Assembly: GCA_016787065.1 (NCBI GenBank)
Contig: JAEUVD010000031.1
Coordinates: 55,001-119,000, forward strand
From: Chitinophagaceae bacterium
Lineage (GTDB): Bacteria; Bacteroidota; Bacteroidia; Chitinophagales; Chitinophagaceae
Reading direction: 5' to 3'
Length of the DNA: 64,000 nucleotides
In this document: positions 52,695 through 62,187 of the stretch, piece by piece
How the letters are laid out: every line of letters starts with the position of its first letter
Numbering within the stretch: the first letter of the stretch is position 1
Made by a program: the position numbers and the translations under genes
The notes under the pieces: generated by a model
Seen by the model: only the letters and a program-made list of their open reading frames with translations
The model's database searches: none
What the model was told of the DNA's origin: nothing

Positions 52695-55181
52695 ATGAAA
52701 CGAGGTTTATTGACAATCATATTGCTTTTCCCAATTACGGTTTTCGCTACCTTGGTTAAAGGAAAGATTTCCAATGAGAAAGGGGAAGGCCTATCCTTCG
52801 CTAGTATTTATATAAAAGGAACTACGAAAGGTACTACCGCCAATAATGATGGTTATTACCGCTTAGATGCTCCGGCAGGTAAACATACTTTTATTGTGCA
52901 ATACATGGGGTATCAGCGACAAGAATTTGAATTACAGGTTGGTGGTGAAGAAATTCAAAAGAATATTGTGATGAAGGAGGTAAATACCTCGCTGAAGGAA
53001 TTGGTTGTGAAGGCAGATGAAAATTTGGCCTTGAAAATTATTAAAAAATGTATAAAAAAGCGTTCCTATTACAATAAACAAATAGAGAAGTATAAATCGG
53101 AGGTTTATGTAAAAACCGTGTTGAAACTCGATGAAACACCAGACTCCAATCAGGGGTTGTTTAGAATTTTTGTTGGCGGCGGAGATAGCGCTTCTAGGCA
53201 AGAAATGGAACAGCAAAAGGGAATTCAATACCTAGCCGAAACGGTGAACGACTTGTATTTCAAAAAACCAAATAAACGAAAGCTTGTTGTAAAAAGTTCA
53301 CGAATAAGTGGTGAAAAATCGGGGTATGGTTTAAGCTCACCGTTGAACATTAATTTATATGAGAACAATGTGAATTTTAGTGATCAAATGACGCCACGGG
53401 GTGTTGTGTCGCCTATTGCAGATGGCGCTCCAGTAAGCTATGAATACGAAATGTTAGGTTCTTATATTGAAGATAAAAAATTAGTGTATCGCATTAAAAT
53501 AAGTCCGAAAAGAAAATTTGAACCATTGTTTACCGGTGTGCTTGAAATTATGGATAATGAATATCGAATTCATGCTGCCGATTTGGAACTTACGAAGGAA
53601 CATGGCTTAGAAATGTTTGATTCGGTGCGCTTGAAACAAATGTTTGCTCCTATGGGAAACCATTTTGTAGTAAAAGATCAATCGATGAAGTTGCGACTAA
53701 AACTTTTTGGATTCTCTATTTCCGGAAACTTAGTAAATGTGTTTAACGATTATCAATTTGATTACGATGATGATGCTATTTTTAATAAATATGAACGGGA
53801 ATATGCTGCCGACGCTTTAACCAAGAAATCAACACAATGGGATACCCTGCGTCCGTTATCCTTAGATAAAGAAGAACAGAATAATTATAGAGTTAAAGAT
53901 AGTGTTGCCGCATTACCACCAAAGCCAGATAGTTCCGGCGCAAAGAATACCTTGAGAACAATAGTGTTGAATGGATACCGCAAAGCAAATGACTCTACGG
54001 AATGGAGCACATCGTCTGTTGTGGGTTTGTACAATGTAAACTGGAATACGATGGAAGGTTTCAACTATAAATTTCGGGTGGCTCGTTTACAACGCTTTAC
54101 ACCAGATAAAAGTTTAAACCAAGCCCTTGTGCTACGATATGGTTTGAGTAACCAGCAACTGAATGGGTATTACAAAGCATCTTTACGATTTGGAAAAACC
54201 TCTAAAAATTTACTTCGATTGGGAGCCGGACGTTATGTATTTCAGTACAATAATGAAGAACCGGTGAATGAACTGTTGAATTCATTTTATACCTTACTGT
54301 ATGCGCAAAATTTCTATAAAAATTATCAGGCATGGTTTGGAAATTTAGAATGGAAACATCGTTTTGTGCGGAGCTTTGAATTTACTATGAGTTTGGGTTA
54401 TCAACAGCGACAAGCCCTTGCAAATACAAACTGGTACACACTTCGCAAGAATCATAATGAACTCACCGAAAATTATCCGGCAGAAATCATGACCGGTTTT
54501 TTCCCGAATCATAATGCATTGCTTGGATCGGTGGAAATGAAATTCCAACCCGGACAGAAACTTATTAAATATCCTGATCGAGTAGTGGCAACCCCATCCG
54601 ATTGGCCGGAATTTCAAGTGGCTTTAACCCTAGGCTTGCCATTGCTTGGTAGCGATGTGGATTATTCAAAATGGCAAGCAGCAATGAACGATGATATTCA
54701 TATTAATTTATGGGGAGATTTCTCGTACCGAATTGCAGTAGGTGGATTTCTATATAATACTAAAAGTTATTTGCCCGATTATACGCATTATAATGGAGGA
54801 CAAATCATATTAGCATCGCCGTATTTGAATAGTTTTCAGTTATCACCTTATTACCTCAACAGTAATACGCAATCATTTTATACCTTGGCACATGCTGAAC
54901 ATCATTTCAAGGGTTTACTTACCAATAAGATTCCATTGTTTAGAAACTTACGCTATTACTTAGTGGCTGCCGGAAATGCCTATTACGTAAATAAAAATAA
55001 CAACTACATGGAGGCATCGCTGGGATTAGAAAATGTAGGTTATGGTATGTTCCGCTTTTTACGCGTAGATGGTGTAGTTGGTTATACGAATTTGAAAAAA
55101 CCGATGTATGGCATACGGGTCGGACTATCAGGACTGTCGGGAATATCGTTCGGATTCCAACAAAAGAATAAAGACTATTAA
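52695..55181 (+). CDS. DUF5686 outer membrane protein with carboxypeptidase-like regulatory domain
   Basis: The 828-residue protein starts with a signal peptide (residues 1-18) and a CarboxypepD_reg-like domain (about 20-105) with LVKGKISNEKGEGLSFASIY and TANNDGYYRLDAPAGKHTF. The remainder fits DUF5686, beginning at ALKIIKKCIKKRSYYNKQIE near residue 112 and ending in amphipathic strands consistent with a large outer membrane barrel. Such proteins resemble TonB-dependent receptors without a recognisable plug. The function is unknown. It is divergent from the FNR-type regulator, and its stop overlaps the convergent transpeptidase gene by 4 bp. Confidence 0.87.
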   Translation: MKRGLLTIILLFPITVFATLVKGKISNEKGEGLSFASIYIKGTTKGTTANNDGYYRLDAPAGKHTFIVQYMGYQRQEFELQVGGEEIQKNIVMKEVNTSLKELVVKADENLALKIIKKCIKKRSYYNKQIEKYKSEVYVKTVLKLDETPDSNQGLFRIFVGGGDSASRQEMEQQKGIQYLAETVNDLYFKKPNKRKLVVKSSRISGEKSGYGLSSPLNINLYENNVNFSDQMTPRGVVSPIADGAPVSYEYEMLGSYIEDKKLVYRIKISPKRKFEPLFTGVLEIMDNEYRIHAADLELTKEHGLEMFDSVRLKQMFAPMGNHFVVKDQSMKLRLKLFGFSISGNLVNVFNDYQFDYDDDAIFNKYEREYAADALTKKSTQWDTLRPLSLDKEEQNNYRVKDSVAALPPKPDSSGAKNTLRTIVLNGYRKANDSTEWSTSSVVGLYNVNWNTMEGFNYKFRVARLQRFTPDKSLNQALVLRYGLSNQQLNGYYKASLRFGKTSKNLLRLGAGRYVFQYNNEEPVNELLNSFYTLLYAQNFYKNYQAWFGNLEWKHRFVRSFEFTMSLGYQQRQALANTNWYTLRKNHNELTENYPAEIMTGFFPNHNALLGSVEMKFQPGQKLIKYPDRVVATPSDWPEFQVALTLGLPLLGSDVDYSKWQAAMNDDIHINLWGDFSYRIAVGGFLYNTKSYLPDYTHYNGGQIILASPYLNSFQLSPYYLNSNTQSFYTLAHAEHHFKGLLTNKIPLFRNLRYYLVAAGNAYYVNKNNNYMEASLGLENVGYGMFRFLRVDGVVGYTNLKKPMYGIRVGLSGLSGISFGFQQKNKDY

Positions 55182-55951
55182 AAAACGTAATTACCCTTTT
55201 CGTCGTAGATAACGGGAAGTATTTTGTGTGTTGTTTCAAAGTAATCCCAGGCACGTTTAAGATTTATCCAGAACTTCTGTTTAGCAGTTTCATCTTTATA
55301 TTCTTTACCAATATAATCTAACGACTTTTGGGTATAACGTATCGGGTAAATATGTACTGGAATATTCAATTCGCCGTTTATACGGGCAGTTAAGCTCAGT
55401 ACATAAATTTCTTCAATAAGCGGATCGGTCATGGGTAAGCAACCCACTGTCATACAAGCACCGTGAATATAAATATCACCACCGGGGTGTTCTTTATCAC
55501 CTTCAATAACATCTGAATAATTCGGATAATTCACTAACATCGCTAAGTGATAATTGCTATTTCCTTTGAATTCTGAGATAAAATAAAATCCTTCAGGCAC
55601 TTGCAAATCGCCTTCATAACGTTTAGGCCCAAGAATACCAGACAGGGCGCATATCTTATACGTTTTTATTAAGATGAATGAATCTTGATACGAATTTCTA
55701 GCCCATAACTCGAGTTCATTGGTTGCCTTAATGCCACGAAAAAAAATGTTCTTACATGGATACTTAATTCCTTTATCGCTGAAAAGTTTTTTTACAGCGG
55801 CTTCTTGTTTACTAAATGCGTTTCTTACCCGATCAAAAGACATCTGATAATTCTGAAAGGTAATATCCGGATATTTCATATCCAGTTTGGGTTTTTGACT
55901 TAATGCCATGAAAGGGCATACTACAAGAAAAAAGAAAATATAATTTTTCAT
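55178..55951 (-). CDS. L,D-transpeptidase family protein, YafK-like
   Basis: The 257-residue protein has a signal peptide (about residues 1-18). A YkuD-type domain follows with the active-site pattern DIYIHGACMTVGCLPM near residue 162: His and Cys are spaced as in YafK/DpaA. YafK acts on cell-wall crosslinks to lipoprotein, as a hydrolase; here the substrate in a Bacteroidota envelope is not known. FEGDLQVPEGFYFISEF-like residues near 126 (YEGDLQVPEGFY) belong to the family core. A -7 element lies 17 nt upstream. Confidence 0.87.
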   Translation of the reverse strand: MKNYIFFFLVVCPFMALSQKPKLDMKYPDITFQNYQMSFDRVRNAFSKQEAAVKKLFSDKGIKYPCKNIFFRGIKATNELELWARNSYQDSFILIKTYKICALSGILGPKRYEGDLQVPEGFYFISEFKGNSNYHLAMLVNYPNYSDVIEGDKEHPGGDIYIHGACMTVGCLPMTDPLIEEIYVLSLTARINGELNIPVHIYPIRYTQKSLDYIGKEYKDETAKQKFWINLKRAWDYFETTHKILPVIYDEKGNYVF

Positions 55952-55968
55952 TAAAAAAAATAACCCGG

Positions 55969-55976
55969 CGAAGGTA
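55969..55976 (-). promoter_or_regulatory. -7 promoter element of the transpeptidase gene
   Basis: The minus strand reads TACCTTCG, 17 nt before the ATG at 55951. Confidence 0.45.
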
Positions 55977-56128
55977 CTAGTTTTAAGAAGTAAAATGAAG
56001 TAGCGTTTCGAACAGTAATTTTTTTATCCTTTTTTTAAGCATCCGGAAAGAATTAAAATTACTAGAAGCAACTAGGCTTGAAACAAGTAGCATCGGATTA
56101 AACAAGATTAAACGAACAAGCACAACGA

Positions 56129-57415
56129 CTATTGTTTAACAAACGAAGCATTCCATGAACCTGTTTTAAGATGATAAATTCCGTTAGGGAGATGCGTGGT
56201 TGAAATAGTTTGTGTTCCTTTAGATAGCTGATAGGAAGATACTTCTTGTCCGAAATAATTGAATAAATGTAAGGTTGTCGTTTCGTTTTCATTTCGAACA
56301 ATGAGTTGATTTTGAAACGGATTAGGATAACAAGTTATGTGGTTGTAAGCGCTTGCTTCAATAGCAGTTGGTGTGCCAAAAATAATTTGGTAGTTGTCGG
56401 CATAAGAATAAAATCCATTACACGATGAAACGGCATCCCAGTTAATACTCCAAGTCATCATGCCTCTTAGATCAGCGTAGCCAAGCGAAGAAGTCATGAT
56501 ATAAGAACCCGGGTTAGGTCCCATGCCTCTAACATAATCTATTGCTTGCTTAACAACCGATGGTACTATATAACCACTCCCTGCTGCTGAGGTGCATGCT
56601 GGTAAACTAACCGCAACTTTACTGGCAGGTAATCCAAAAAAGAAACCTCCGGAGGTATTGAAGCCTACGATAACGGCCTCGGTCATAGCACTTATAAAAT
56701 CAGCTGTTCCTGAATTGTATACATTGTTATCAACACCTAACATCGAGCCACTATTATAAAGTTGAACTTGTAAAATATCCAACGAGTCGCGAAGGGCATG
56801 AATGATCGGAAGGTAGCCGCCCCAAATGCCACCATAAGACGACATACCGCCTTGCACGTAAGCTGTTTCCGGTGCCATGGTTAGAAAAAGTTTCTTATTG
56901 TATGTGATGCGGTACGTTTGCATGATTTGTTTAACCGCATCAATTAAATTTATTTGCGCTGTTGCACTCGGACTTAGAACGGAACCGCTGGCCAGGATGG
57001 ATGCTCCACTTTCTATATCTAAATCTAAACCGTCCAATCCATATTGATTAATGATAGCAGTCATGGACGTGATGAAGGCTGATTTATTTGCAGTGGTACT
57101 TAAATCGATGGTGCTCGTTGCTCCACCAACACTGATGAGAACTTTTTTGCCTAACGATTGTAACGTTTGAATTTGAGTTAGAAGCGTTGGCGCCGAAACC
57201 ATGGTAGGACTAAATTGCATAGTCATATCGGTGGTTGAAACGGGTGTAGCAAAAGCAAGTTCAATTACCGTATATCTGGAATCAACCTGATCCAATTGAA
57301 TATACGGAGCATTCACATCATTCCAATTATGCCAATACCCAACAAGATCATGATTACTTGCGTTCAAGAAAAAGGAGGATAAACATATGTACACTAGGAG
57401 TTGATATTTCTTCAT
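56129..57415 (-). CDS. GH18 family chitinase-like protein with T9SS type A sorting domain
   Basis: The 428-residue protein has a signal peptide (about residues 1-19) and a glycoside hydrolase 18 barrel. The catalytic DxxDxDxE motif is intact in GLDGLDLDIESG near residue 128, with VLISVGGAT as the preceding strand. MTWSINWDA near residue 317 is the usual late Trp-containing strand. The last 70 residues are a type A sorting domain (ITCYPNPFQNQLIV, LHLFNYFGQEV, LPNGIYHLKT). It should hydrolyse beta-1,4-GlcNAc polymers outside the cell. No carbohydrate-binding module is present. Confidence 0.9.
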   Translation of the reverse strand: MKKYQLLVYICLSSFFLNASNHDLVGYWHNWNDVNAPYIQLDQVDSRYTVIELAFATPVSTTDMTMQFSPTMVSAPTLLTQIQTLQSLGKKVLISVGGATSTIDLSTTANKSAFITSMTAIINQYGLDGLDLDIESGASILASGSVLSPSATAQINLIDAVKQIMQTYRITYNKKLFLTMAPETAYVQGGMSSYGGIWGGYLPIIHALRDSLDILQVQLYNSGSMLGVDNNVYNSGTADFISAMTEAVIVGFNTSGGFFFGLPASKVAVSLPACTSAAGSGYIVPSVVKQAIDYVRGMGPNPGSYIMTSSLGYADLRGMMTWSINWDAVSSCNGFYSYADNYQIIFGTPTAIEASAYNHITCYPNPFQNQLIVRNENETTTLHLFNYFGQEVSSYQLSKGTQTISTTHLPNGIYHLKTGSWNASFVKQ

Positions 57416-57547
57416 GAAGATTCAATTTGGATGGGAAGTTACATTGGGAAAAGCTTATTTTTTTTAGAAACCGTTTAATTTTCCATGAAGTTCAGGTAAA
57501 ATATGTCATGTTAACCCAATAATAATTCTACTTTTTCTTATCATGTA

Positions 57548-57576
57548 TTGGTTTCACGCGCTTTCCCCTAATTTTG
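57548..57576 (+). promoter_or_regulatory. Promoter of the SprB-repeat gene
   Basis: TTG (57548-57550), an 18-nt spacer and TAATTTTG (57569-57576) give a full consensus promoter, 8 nt before the ATG at 57585. Confidence 0.65.
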
Positions 57577-57584
57577 CCTAACCT

Positions 57585-60215
57585 ATGCATAAACTGTACA
57601 CTGTATTTATTTTACTGGTAATTCCTGCATTTCTCCATGCACAGTGCAGTTTTACTGTATCCACCTTTCCTTATAACGAAAGTTTCGAAACTAGTACCGG
57701 TGGATGGGTAAGCGGTGGTACCAATAACGATTGGGCTTGGGGTGCACCTTCCAAGTCGTTCATAACAAATGCCGGAGCAGGTACAAAATGTTGGGTTACC
57801 GGCGGATTAACTGGTTCGTTTTATAGTTATAGTGAGCGTTCCTATGTGTACAGTCCTTGTTTCAATTTCTCTACTATTTTAAAACCTCATGTTAAGTTTA
57901 AAATTTATTGGGATGGGGAGAATACCTATGATGGCACCGTGTTTCAGTATTCTTTAAATAACGGAGCAACATGGAATAATGTTGGCAGTTATTTAGACCC
58001 TACCGATTGCTTAAATCAGAATTGGTATAACCAATCGAACATTGTAAATCTAAACACCCTGGCTTCCCCTAAACACGGTTGGGCCGGTACGGTATTACCT
58101 ACCCAAGGAAGCTGTGTTGGTGGAAGCGGAAGTGCTGGTTGGGTTACAGCATCCCACTGTATGAATTACCTAGCGGGTGAACCTAATGTAATGTTTCGAT
58201 TTGCTTTTGGTGCCGGTTCGAATTGCAATGATTTCGATGGATTTGCTTTCGATGATATTACGATTGGAGAGGCACCAATTCAAGGTGCTAACTTCTCCTT
58301 TGTTTGTGATGGTACTTCCTTAGGCTATCAATATACGCTAAACGCACCATGTGCTACCTCTTGGGTTTGGAATTTCGATGACCCCGCGTCAGGGTTGATG
58401 AATACCAGCACGTCTCAAAACCCTTCTCATCAGTTTACCAATCCTGGTACCTATAATGTTACCTGTGTAGTTCAAGGGCCATGTAACACCCAGGTTACTA
58501 TAATCAATCAAATTAATACCCTCAACCTGAATATCGCAACAACCAATTTATTATGCTATGGCGTGGATATTGGCACTATTACAGCATCTGCTCAAAATAG
58601 TGGCGGAGCAACAGTGTATTATAACCTCCAACCCAATAATATCACGAATAACAACGGCTTTTTTAATAATTTGGCAGCTACAGCTTATAACGTGAGTTAC
58701 CTCAATACGCAGAACTGTTTGATAACTAAAAACGTTTCAATTTACACACCAGTGCAATTAGTGTACACGAGTTTGGTAACCTCGGCCGTTGCCTGTTCCG
58801 GACAAAGTAATGCATCCATTACAGCTACCGTGAATGGAGGAGTAAACCCTAAAAACTATACCATTCTTCCGGGAGGAACTACCAATAATAATGGTGTATT
58901 TGCCTCGTTGGCTGCGGGTACTTATACTGTACTTTGTACCGATGCCAATGGCTGTACTATTTCATCGTCTATTACGGTTGCGCAAACCACAGGTATCAGT
59001 GTGAATACCTTAAGTACATCCAATGTATTATGTTATGGAGCTTCTACCGGTTCGGCAATTATTACGTTAAATGGATCCGGAGCTATCAATTATCAACTCA
59101 TGCCTGGTTCGATTACGAATACAAATGGTGTATTTAATAATATTGCGGCGAATGCCTATACGATAACAGCGACCGATGCGAATGGTTGTACGGCAACCAC
59201 CGCTTTTACCATTACCCAAGCGCCATCGATGATTTTTGATAATATTCAAACTACTAATGCCAAATGTGTGCCTCCCAATTCAGGAACTTTGGATGTAAGT
59301 GCCTCGAATGGTGTAGGACAAATTCAGTACTCTATAGGATCAGGTTTCAACGCTTCCGGCTCCTTTACCAATTTAACAACCGGAGTTTATACCATCACGA
59401 TTCAAGATGGTAACAACTGTACACTACAAACAACAACTTTGGTGGGAAGCGAACCTTTACCCGTAATTCAAGTTGAGAATGTAGTACAACCAAGTTGTAG
59501 TCCGAATCCGGATGGAAGTATCGATGTGCTTGCAACGGCAACCGTTCCCATTCAATCTTATACCTTATTACCGGCCAATATCACGAGCGCCACTGGATAT
59601 TTTACAAACTTGAGTGCTGGTACCTATACTATTCGCGCCACCGATATGAATGGTTGTGTGAAGGATGAAGTAGTTACGTTGAATACACCAGGACAAATGT
59701 CGATTGCTCAATTGCTTGTAGATAATGATTCTTGTACCCTTAATTTATACAATAAGGTTACTTGTTTGGTGAATGGAGGTTCAGGTACTAAAACCTATCG
59801 TATTACCCCAGGCAGTTTGGTAAACAATACGGGTGTGTTCTATAACCTCGAACCCGATCATTATTATATTCAGGTAAAAGATTCATTAGGATGTACTGCA
59901 GTTTCAGAGTTTGATGTTGCCGCCAATGAATGTTGTAACAAACCTTATGTTGCCAATGCTTTTTCACCCAATGGCGATGGTTTAAACGATGAAGTTCGTG
60001 TGCATTATTTCCCCGGTATCAGCATAGAGAAGTTTATTATTATGAATCGGTACGGACAAGAAGTATTTTCTTCTCAACATGAAGAAGACCGATGGGATGG
60101 AAAATTCAAATCGAATGAATGTGAAATTGGAACGTATTATTATATGATTCGTTTTAAGTGCAACAAAACACGAGAAATAGGCATTCTCAAAGGTGATGTC
60201 ATGCTGGTTCGATAA
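57585..60215 (+). CDS. SprB-repeat protein with T9SS type B sorting domain
   Basis: The 876-residue protein has a signal peptide (about 1-19, ending LHAQC) and a jelly-roll-like N-terminal domain (about 25-220). A PKD-like domain follows (about 235-305, WVWNFDDPAS). About six SprB-type repeats follow, each with GVFASLAAGTYTVLCTDANGC-like cores shortened here to AAGTYTV and DANGCT. The last 90 residues form a type B sorting domain with NAFSPNGDGLND, FIIMNRYGQEVF and IGTYYYMIRF. This layout is typical of large T9SS surface adhesins related to gliding proteins. Its binding target is unknown. Confidence 0.9.
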   Translation: MHKLYTVFILLVIPAFLHAQCSFTVSTFPYNESFETSTGGWVSGGTNNDWAWGAPSKSFITNAGAGTKCWVTGGLTGSFYSYSERSYVYSPCFNFSTILKPHVKFKIYWDGENTYDGTVFQYSLNNGATWNNVGSYLDPTDCLNQNWYNQSNIVNLNTLASPKHGWAGTVLPTQGSCVGGSGSAGWVTASHCMNYLAGEPNVMFRFAFGAGSNCNDFDGFAFDDITIGEAPIQGANFSFVCDGTSLGYQYTLNAPCATSWVWNFDDPASGLMNTSTSQNPSHQFTNPGTYNVTCVVQGPCNTQVTIINQINTLNLNIATTNLLCYGVDIGTITASAQNSGGATVYYNLQPNNITNNNGFFNNLAATAYNVSYLNTQNCLITKNVSIYTPVQLVYTSLVTSAVACSGQSNASITATVNGGVNPKNYTILPGGTTNNNGVFASLAAGTYTVLCTDANGCTISSSITVAQTTGISVNTLSTSNVLCYGASTGSAIITLNGSGAINYQLMPGSITNTNGVFNNIAANAYTITATDANGCTATTAFTITQAPSMIFDNIQTTNAKCVPPNSGTLDVSASNGVGQIQYSIGSGFNASGSFTNLTTGVYTITIQDGNNCTLQTTTLVGSEPLPVIQVENVVQPSCSPNPDGSIDVLATATVPIQSYTLLPANITSATGYFTNLSAGTYTIRATDMNGCVKDEVVTLNTPGQMSIAQLLVDNDSCTLNLYNKVTCLVNGGSGTKTYRITPGSLVNNTGVFYNLEPDHYYIQVKDSLGCTAVSEFDVAANECCNKPYVANAFSPNGDGLNDEVRVHYFPGISIEKFIIMNRYGQEVFSSQHEEDRWDGKFKSNECEIGTYYYMIRFKCNKTREIGILKGDVMLVR

Positions 60216-60275
60216 AATTCTTCGGAATGGCCAACAAAGATTCTTTCCAATTCGTATAAGTTAAAAAATAATAGA

Positions 60276-60608
60276 ATGAAATATGTTGTTTTTCTGCTTA
60301 TGCTACTTGCGTTTACTTCTTGTAACAAGTTGAAACTAGATGCCTCACTCTCTGCTGGAGTAAAAAAGAAAATAACGACTTTCGCGAAGCACAACAGTTG
60401 TAAAGATATTCAGGCGGATGAATATCGTTTTAATACCGAATTGGTTTATGTGCTTTCTCCGGGTACTTGTGGCGCTGATATATTGGCTGAAGTTATCGAC
60501 GATCAGGGAGAAACCTTGGGCAATATTGGTGGAATAGCCGGAAATATGGAAATCAAGGGAGGCTCATTTACATCCGCTGAATTTGTGCGTACTGTTTGGA
60601 AAAGGTAA
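60276..60608 (+). CDS. Small lipoprotein of unknown function
   Basis: The 110-residue product has a lipobox (LAFTSC, Cys16). The mature part contains NSCKDIQADEYRFN and LVYVLSPGTCGADILAEVID, where two Cys could form a disulfide, and ends with GNIGGIAGNMEIKGG. The pattern resembles small Bacteroidota lipoproteins of the DUF6970 kind, but I am not certain of that. It starts 61 bp after the SprB-repeat gene and may be read from the same promoter. The function is unknown. Confidence 0.68.
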   Translation: MKYVVFLLMLLAFTSCNKLKLDASLSAGVKKKITTFAKHNSCKDIQADEYRFNTELVYVLSPGTCGADILAEVIDDQGETLGNIGGIAGNMEIKGGSFTSAEFVRTVWKR

Positions 60609-60659
60609 ACGAGAAAGATAGATTCTAGACTACTGGTGAAGAGTTGTGATCTACAAATA

Positions 60660-60689
60660 GCAAAAGGCCCGGACTAGCCGGACCTTTGC
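60660..60689. terminator. Bidirectional terminator-like hairpin
   Basis: GCAAAAGGCCCGG pairs imperfectly with CCGGACCTTTGC across a 5-nt loop, between convergent genes. The T-run is weak on both sides. Confidence 0.55.
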
Positions 60690-60714
60690 TCTACTTACAA
60701 AACCAATCCCACAT

Positions 60715-61131
60715 TTATTTTACTTCAACCGATTTTACTTCTACTGTTTTGTTTTCCAATTTTGGAATATGAACATGAAGAATACCGTTTTCATAGGTAG
60801 CTTCAATGCCCTCTGGATTCAGGTTTTCATTCAGCGTAAAGGTGCGGCTAAACGAACTATGCTGAAACTCACGACGCACGTATTTAGGCGTTGTGCTGTT
60901 CTCCTCCTTTACATGATTAAATGAAACGGTAAGTAAAGATTTGTCGACTTCAACCTTGAAATCACTCTTTTGCAATCCTGGCGCCATCATCTGCAACTCA
61001 TAGGCATTATCATGTTCTATAATGTTCACCGCCGGTTGATTCGTTTTCCATTGTGTTGGAAATTCATCTTGAAATAATTTGTCCATTGCGTGAAAAATGC
61101 TTGGAACGAATGCTTGATTTTTTAATTTCAT
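60715..61131 (-). CDS. Hsp20/alpha-crystallin family small heat shock protein
   Basis: I use the ATG at 61131, giving 138 residues (an ATG at 61140 adds three). The alpha-crystallin domain spans about residues 35-130: NIIEHDNAYELQMMAPGLQK, then VRREFQHSSFSRTFTLNEN and the conserved ENGILHVHIPK. A short C-terminal tail (VEVKSVEVK) lacks a clear IxI motif. It should hold unfolding proteins in the cytoplasm. The frame also opens at 61242, but that part covers two direct repeats in the promoter region and is not expected to be translated. Confidence 0.9.
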   Translation of the reverse strand: MKLKNQAFVPSIFHAMDKLFQDEFPTQWKTNQPAVNIIEHDNAYELQMMAPGLQKSDFKVEVDKSLLTVSFNHVKEENSTTPKYVRREFQHSSFSRTFTLNENLNPEGIEATYENGILHVHIPKLENKTVEVKSVEVK

Positions 61132-61187
61132 ATTGTACATAATTTTTAATTTTTTATGCTTAGCTCTAATCAATTGCTGTACCATGC

Positions 61188-61242
61188 CAATTTTAGAAGA
61201 CAAAGTGACGCATATTTGCATTTTTATAAGACATAATGACAC
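61188..61242 (-). promoter_or_regulatory. Two direct repeats upstream of hsp20
   Basis: The 24-bp segments 61188-61211 and 61219-61242 agree at 19 positions and are 31 bp apart, about three helical turns. On the minus strand both contain GTCA, three bases, TGTC. They could bind a heat-shock regulator. Confidence 0.45.
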
Positions 61243-61325
61243 ATTTTTAATTTTTGTACTGAAAAAATTTCATATTCTATTTCTTTTACAGGGTTCAGGA
61301 TTACTTTTATAAAAATTAAACACCC

Positions 61326-61694
61326 ATGGATAGTAAGGATATTTTAGGGCAGGAAGTGATGCCAATCAATAACCCAAGTTCAGATGAGAAAACTATGGCT
61401 TTGTTAAGTCATGTATTAACCTTGATCCTAAGCTTTGTAGCTCCTCTGGTTATTTATTTAGTGAAGAAAGATGAAAGTGCCTTTGTTACAGAACATGCTA
61501 AGGAATCGCTCAACTTTCAGATTACCATGTTTCTGATATACATTGTTTGTTTTATTCTTGTTTTCCTCATCGTTGGAATATTTCTATTCATGATAGCCGG
61601 ACTGCTTCATACGGTTTTAGTAATCGTGGCCACTATCAAAGCGGCAGAAGGTAAACTGTATAGATATCCGATTAACCTGCGTATAGTAAAGTAA
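61326..61694 (+). CDS. DUF4870 domain membrane protein
   Basis: The 122-residue protein carries the DUF4870 (Tic20-like) pattern: MALLSHVLTLILSFVAPLVI near residue 25, YLVKKDESAFVTEHAKESLN near residue 45, and two further hydrophobic segments at about 65-85 and 90-108. It is an inner membrane protein of unknown function. It is divergent from hsp20 with 194 bp between the start codons. The start at 61326 gives a normal length for the family. Confidence 0.87.
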   Translation: MDSKDILGQEVMPINNPSSDEKTMALLSHVLTLILSFVAPLVIYLVKKDESAFVTEHAKESLNFQITMFLIYIVCFILVFLIVGIFLFMIAGLLHTVLVIVATIKAAEGKLYRYPINLRIVK

Positions 61695-61969
61695 TCGGAT
61701 TCATTTATTTGATCTAATCTCCTCTTAATAAAAACCGAAGTATGTAATCAGAGCGTTTGCTTTGTAGAATTGATTATTAATTCGATTCGCAGCATTCGCT
61801 CTGATTTTGTGTCGGCTCAAGTGGTCTATGTTCGAGGCAGTTTTGGGCAGATGTGCTAAAGTTTGGGATATTTTGAGAAAGTGGCAAGATAGACCAAGTT
61901 AATTTTGTCTAATATTGATTACTTACTATTAATTACAAAAATTAAAAATGCCAAATTTCAATATGTTGT
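61695..61969. other. Gene-free interval with an inverted repeat
   Basis: No gene is seen. AATCAGAGCG (61746-61755) and CGCTCTGATT (61797-61806) are perfect 10-bp inverted copies with a 41-nt loop that itself contains GAATT/AATTC. It could end the DUF4870 transcript. Confidence 0.4.
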
Positions 61970-62187
61970 TTACTTCTTAGCTAATGCTCCTTCATACTTC
62001 ATAAGGCCTACCAGTTGATCCTAACAAACAGACCAAGCTTCTGCTAAGTCTTTTGTCCATTCTTTAGCAAGTCCTTGTTTTAAAGTCCATAATAAAGCCT
62101 CGCCAACCATTTTATAATGACTGTCTTTAACACCATAACTCACATGACTTTTAAACATTGCAACAATATCTTCCTGACTTCCGCACT
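61970..62187 (-). pseudogene. Globin gene remnant cut by an IS and carrying a nonsense codon
   Basis: On the minus strand the frame reads HVSYGVKDSHYKMVGEALLW, then TLKQGLAKEWTKDLAEAWSVC, a TAG at 62021-62023, and DQLVGLMKYEGALAKK to a TAA at 61970-61972. This is the C-terminal half (E-F-G-H helices) of a single-domain bacterial hemoglobin. The TAG stands where family members usually have Tyr. The N-terminal half is missing: the frame enters the IS element near 62169-62187, where globin similarity ends. Both defects argue for a dead gene. Confidence 0.75.
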
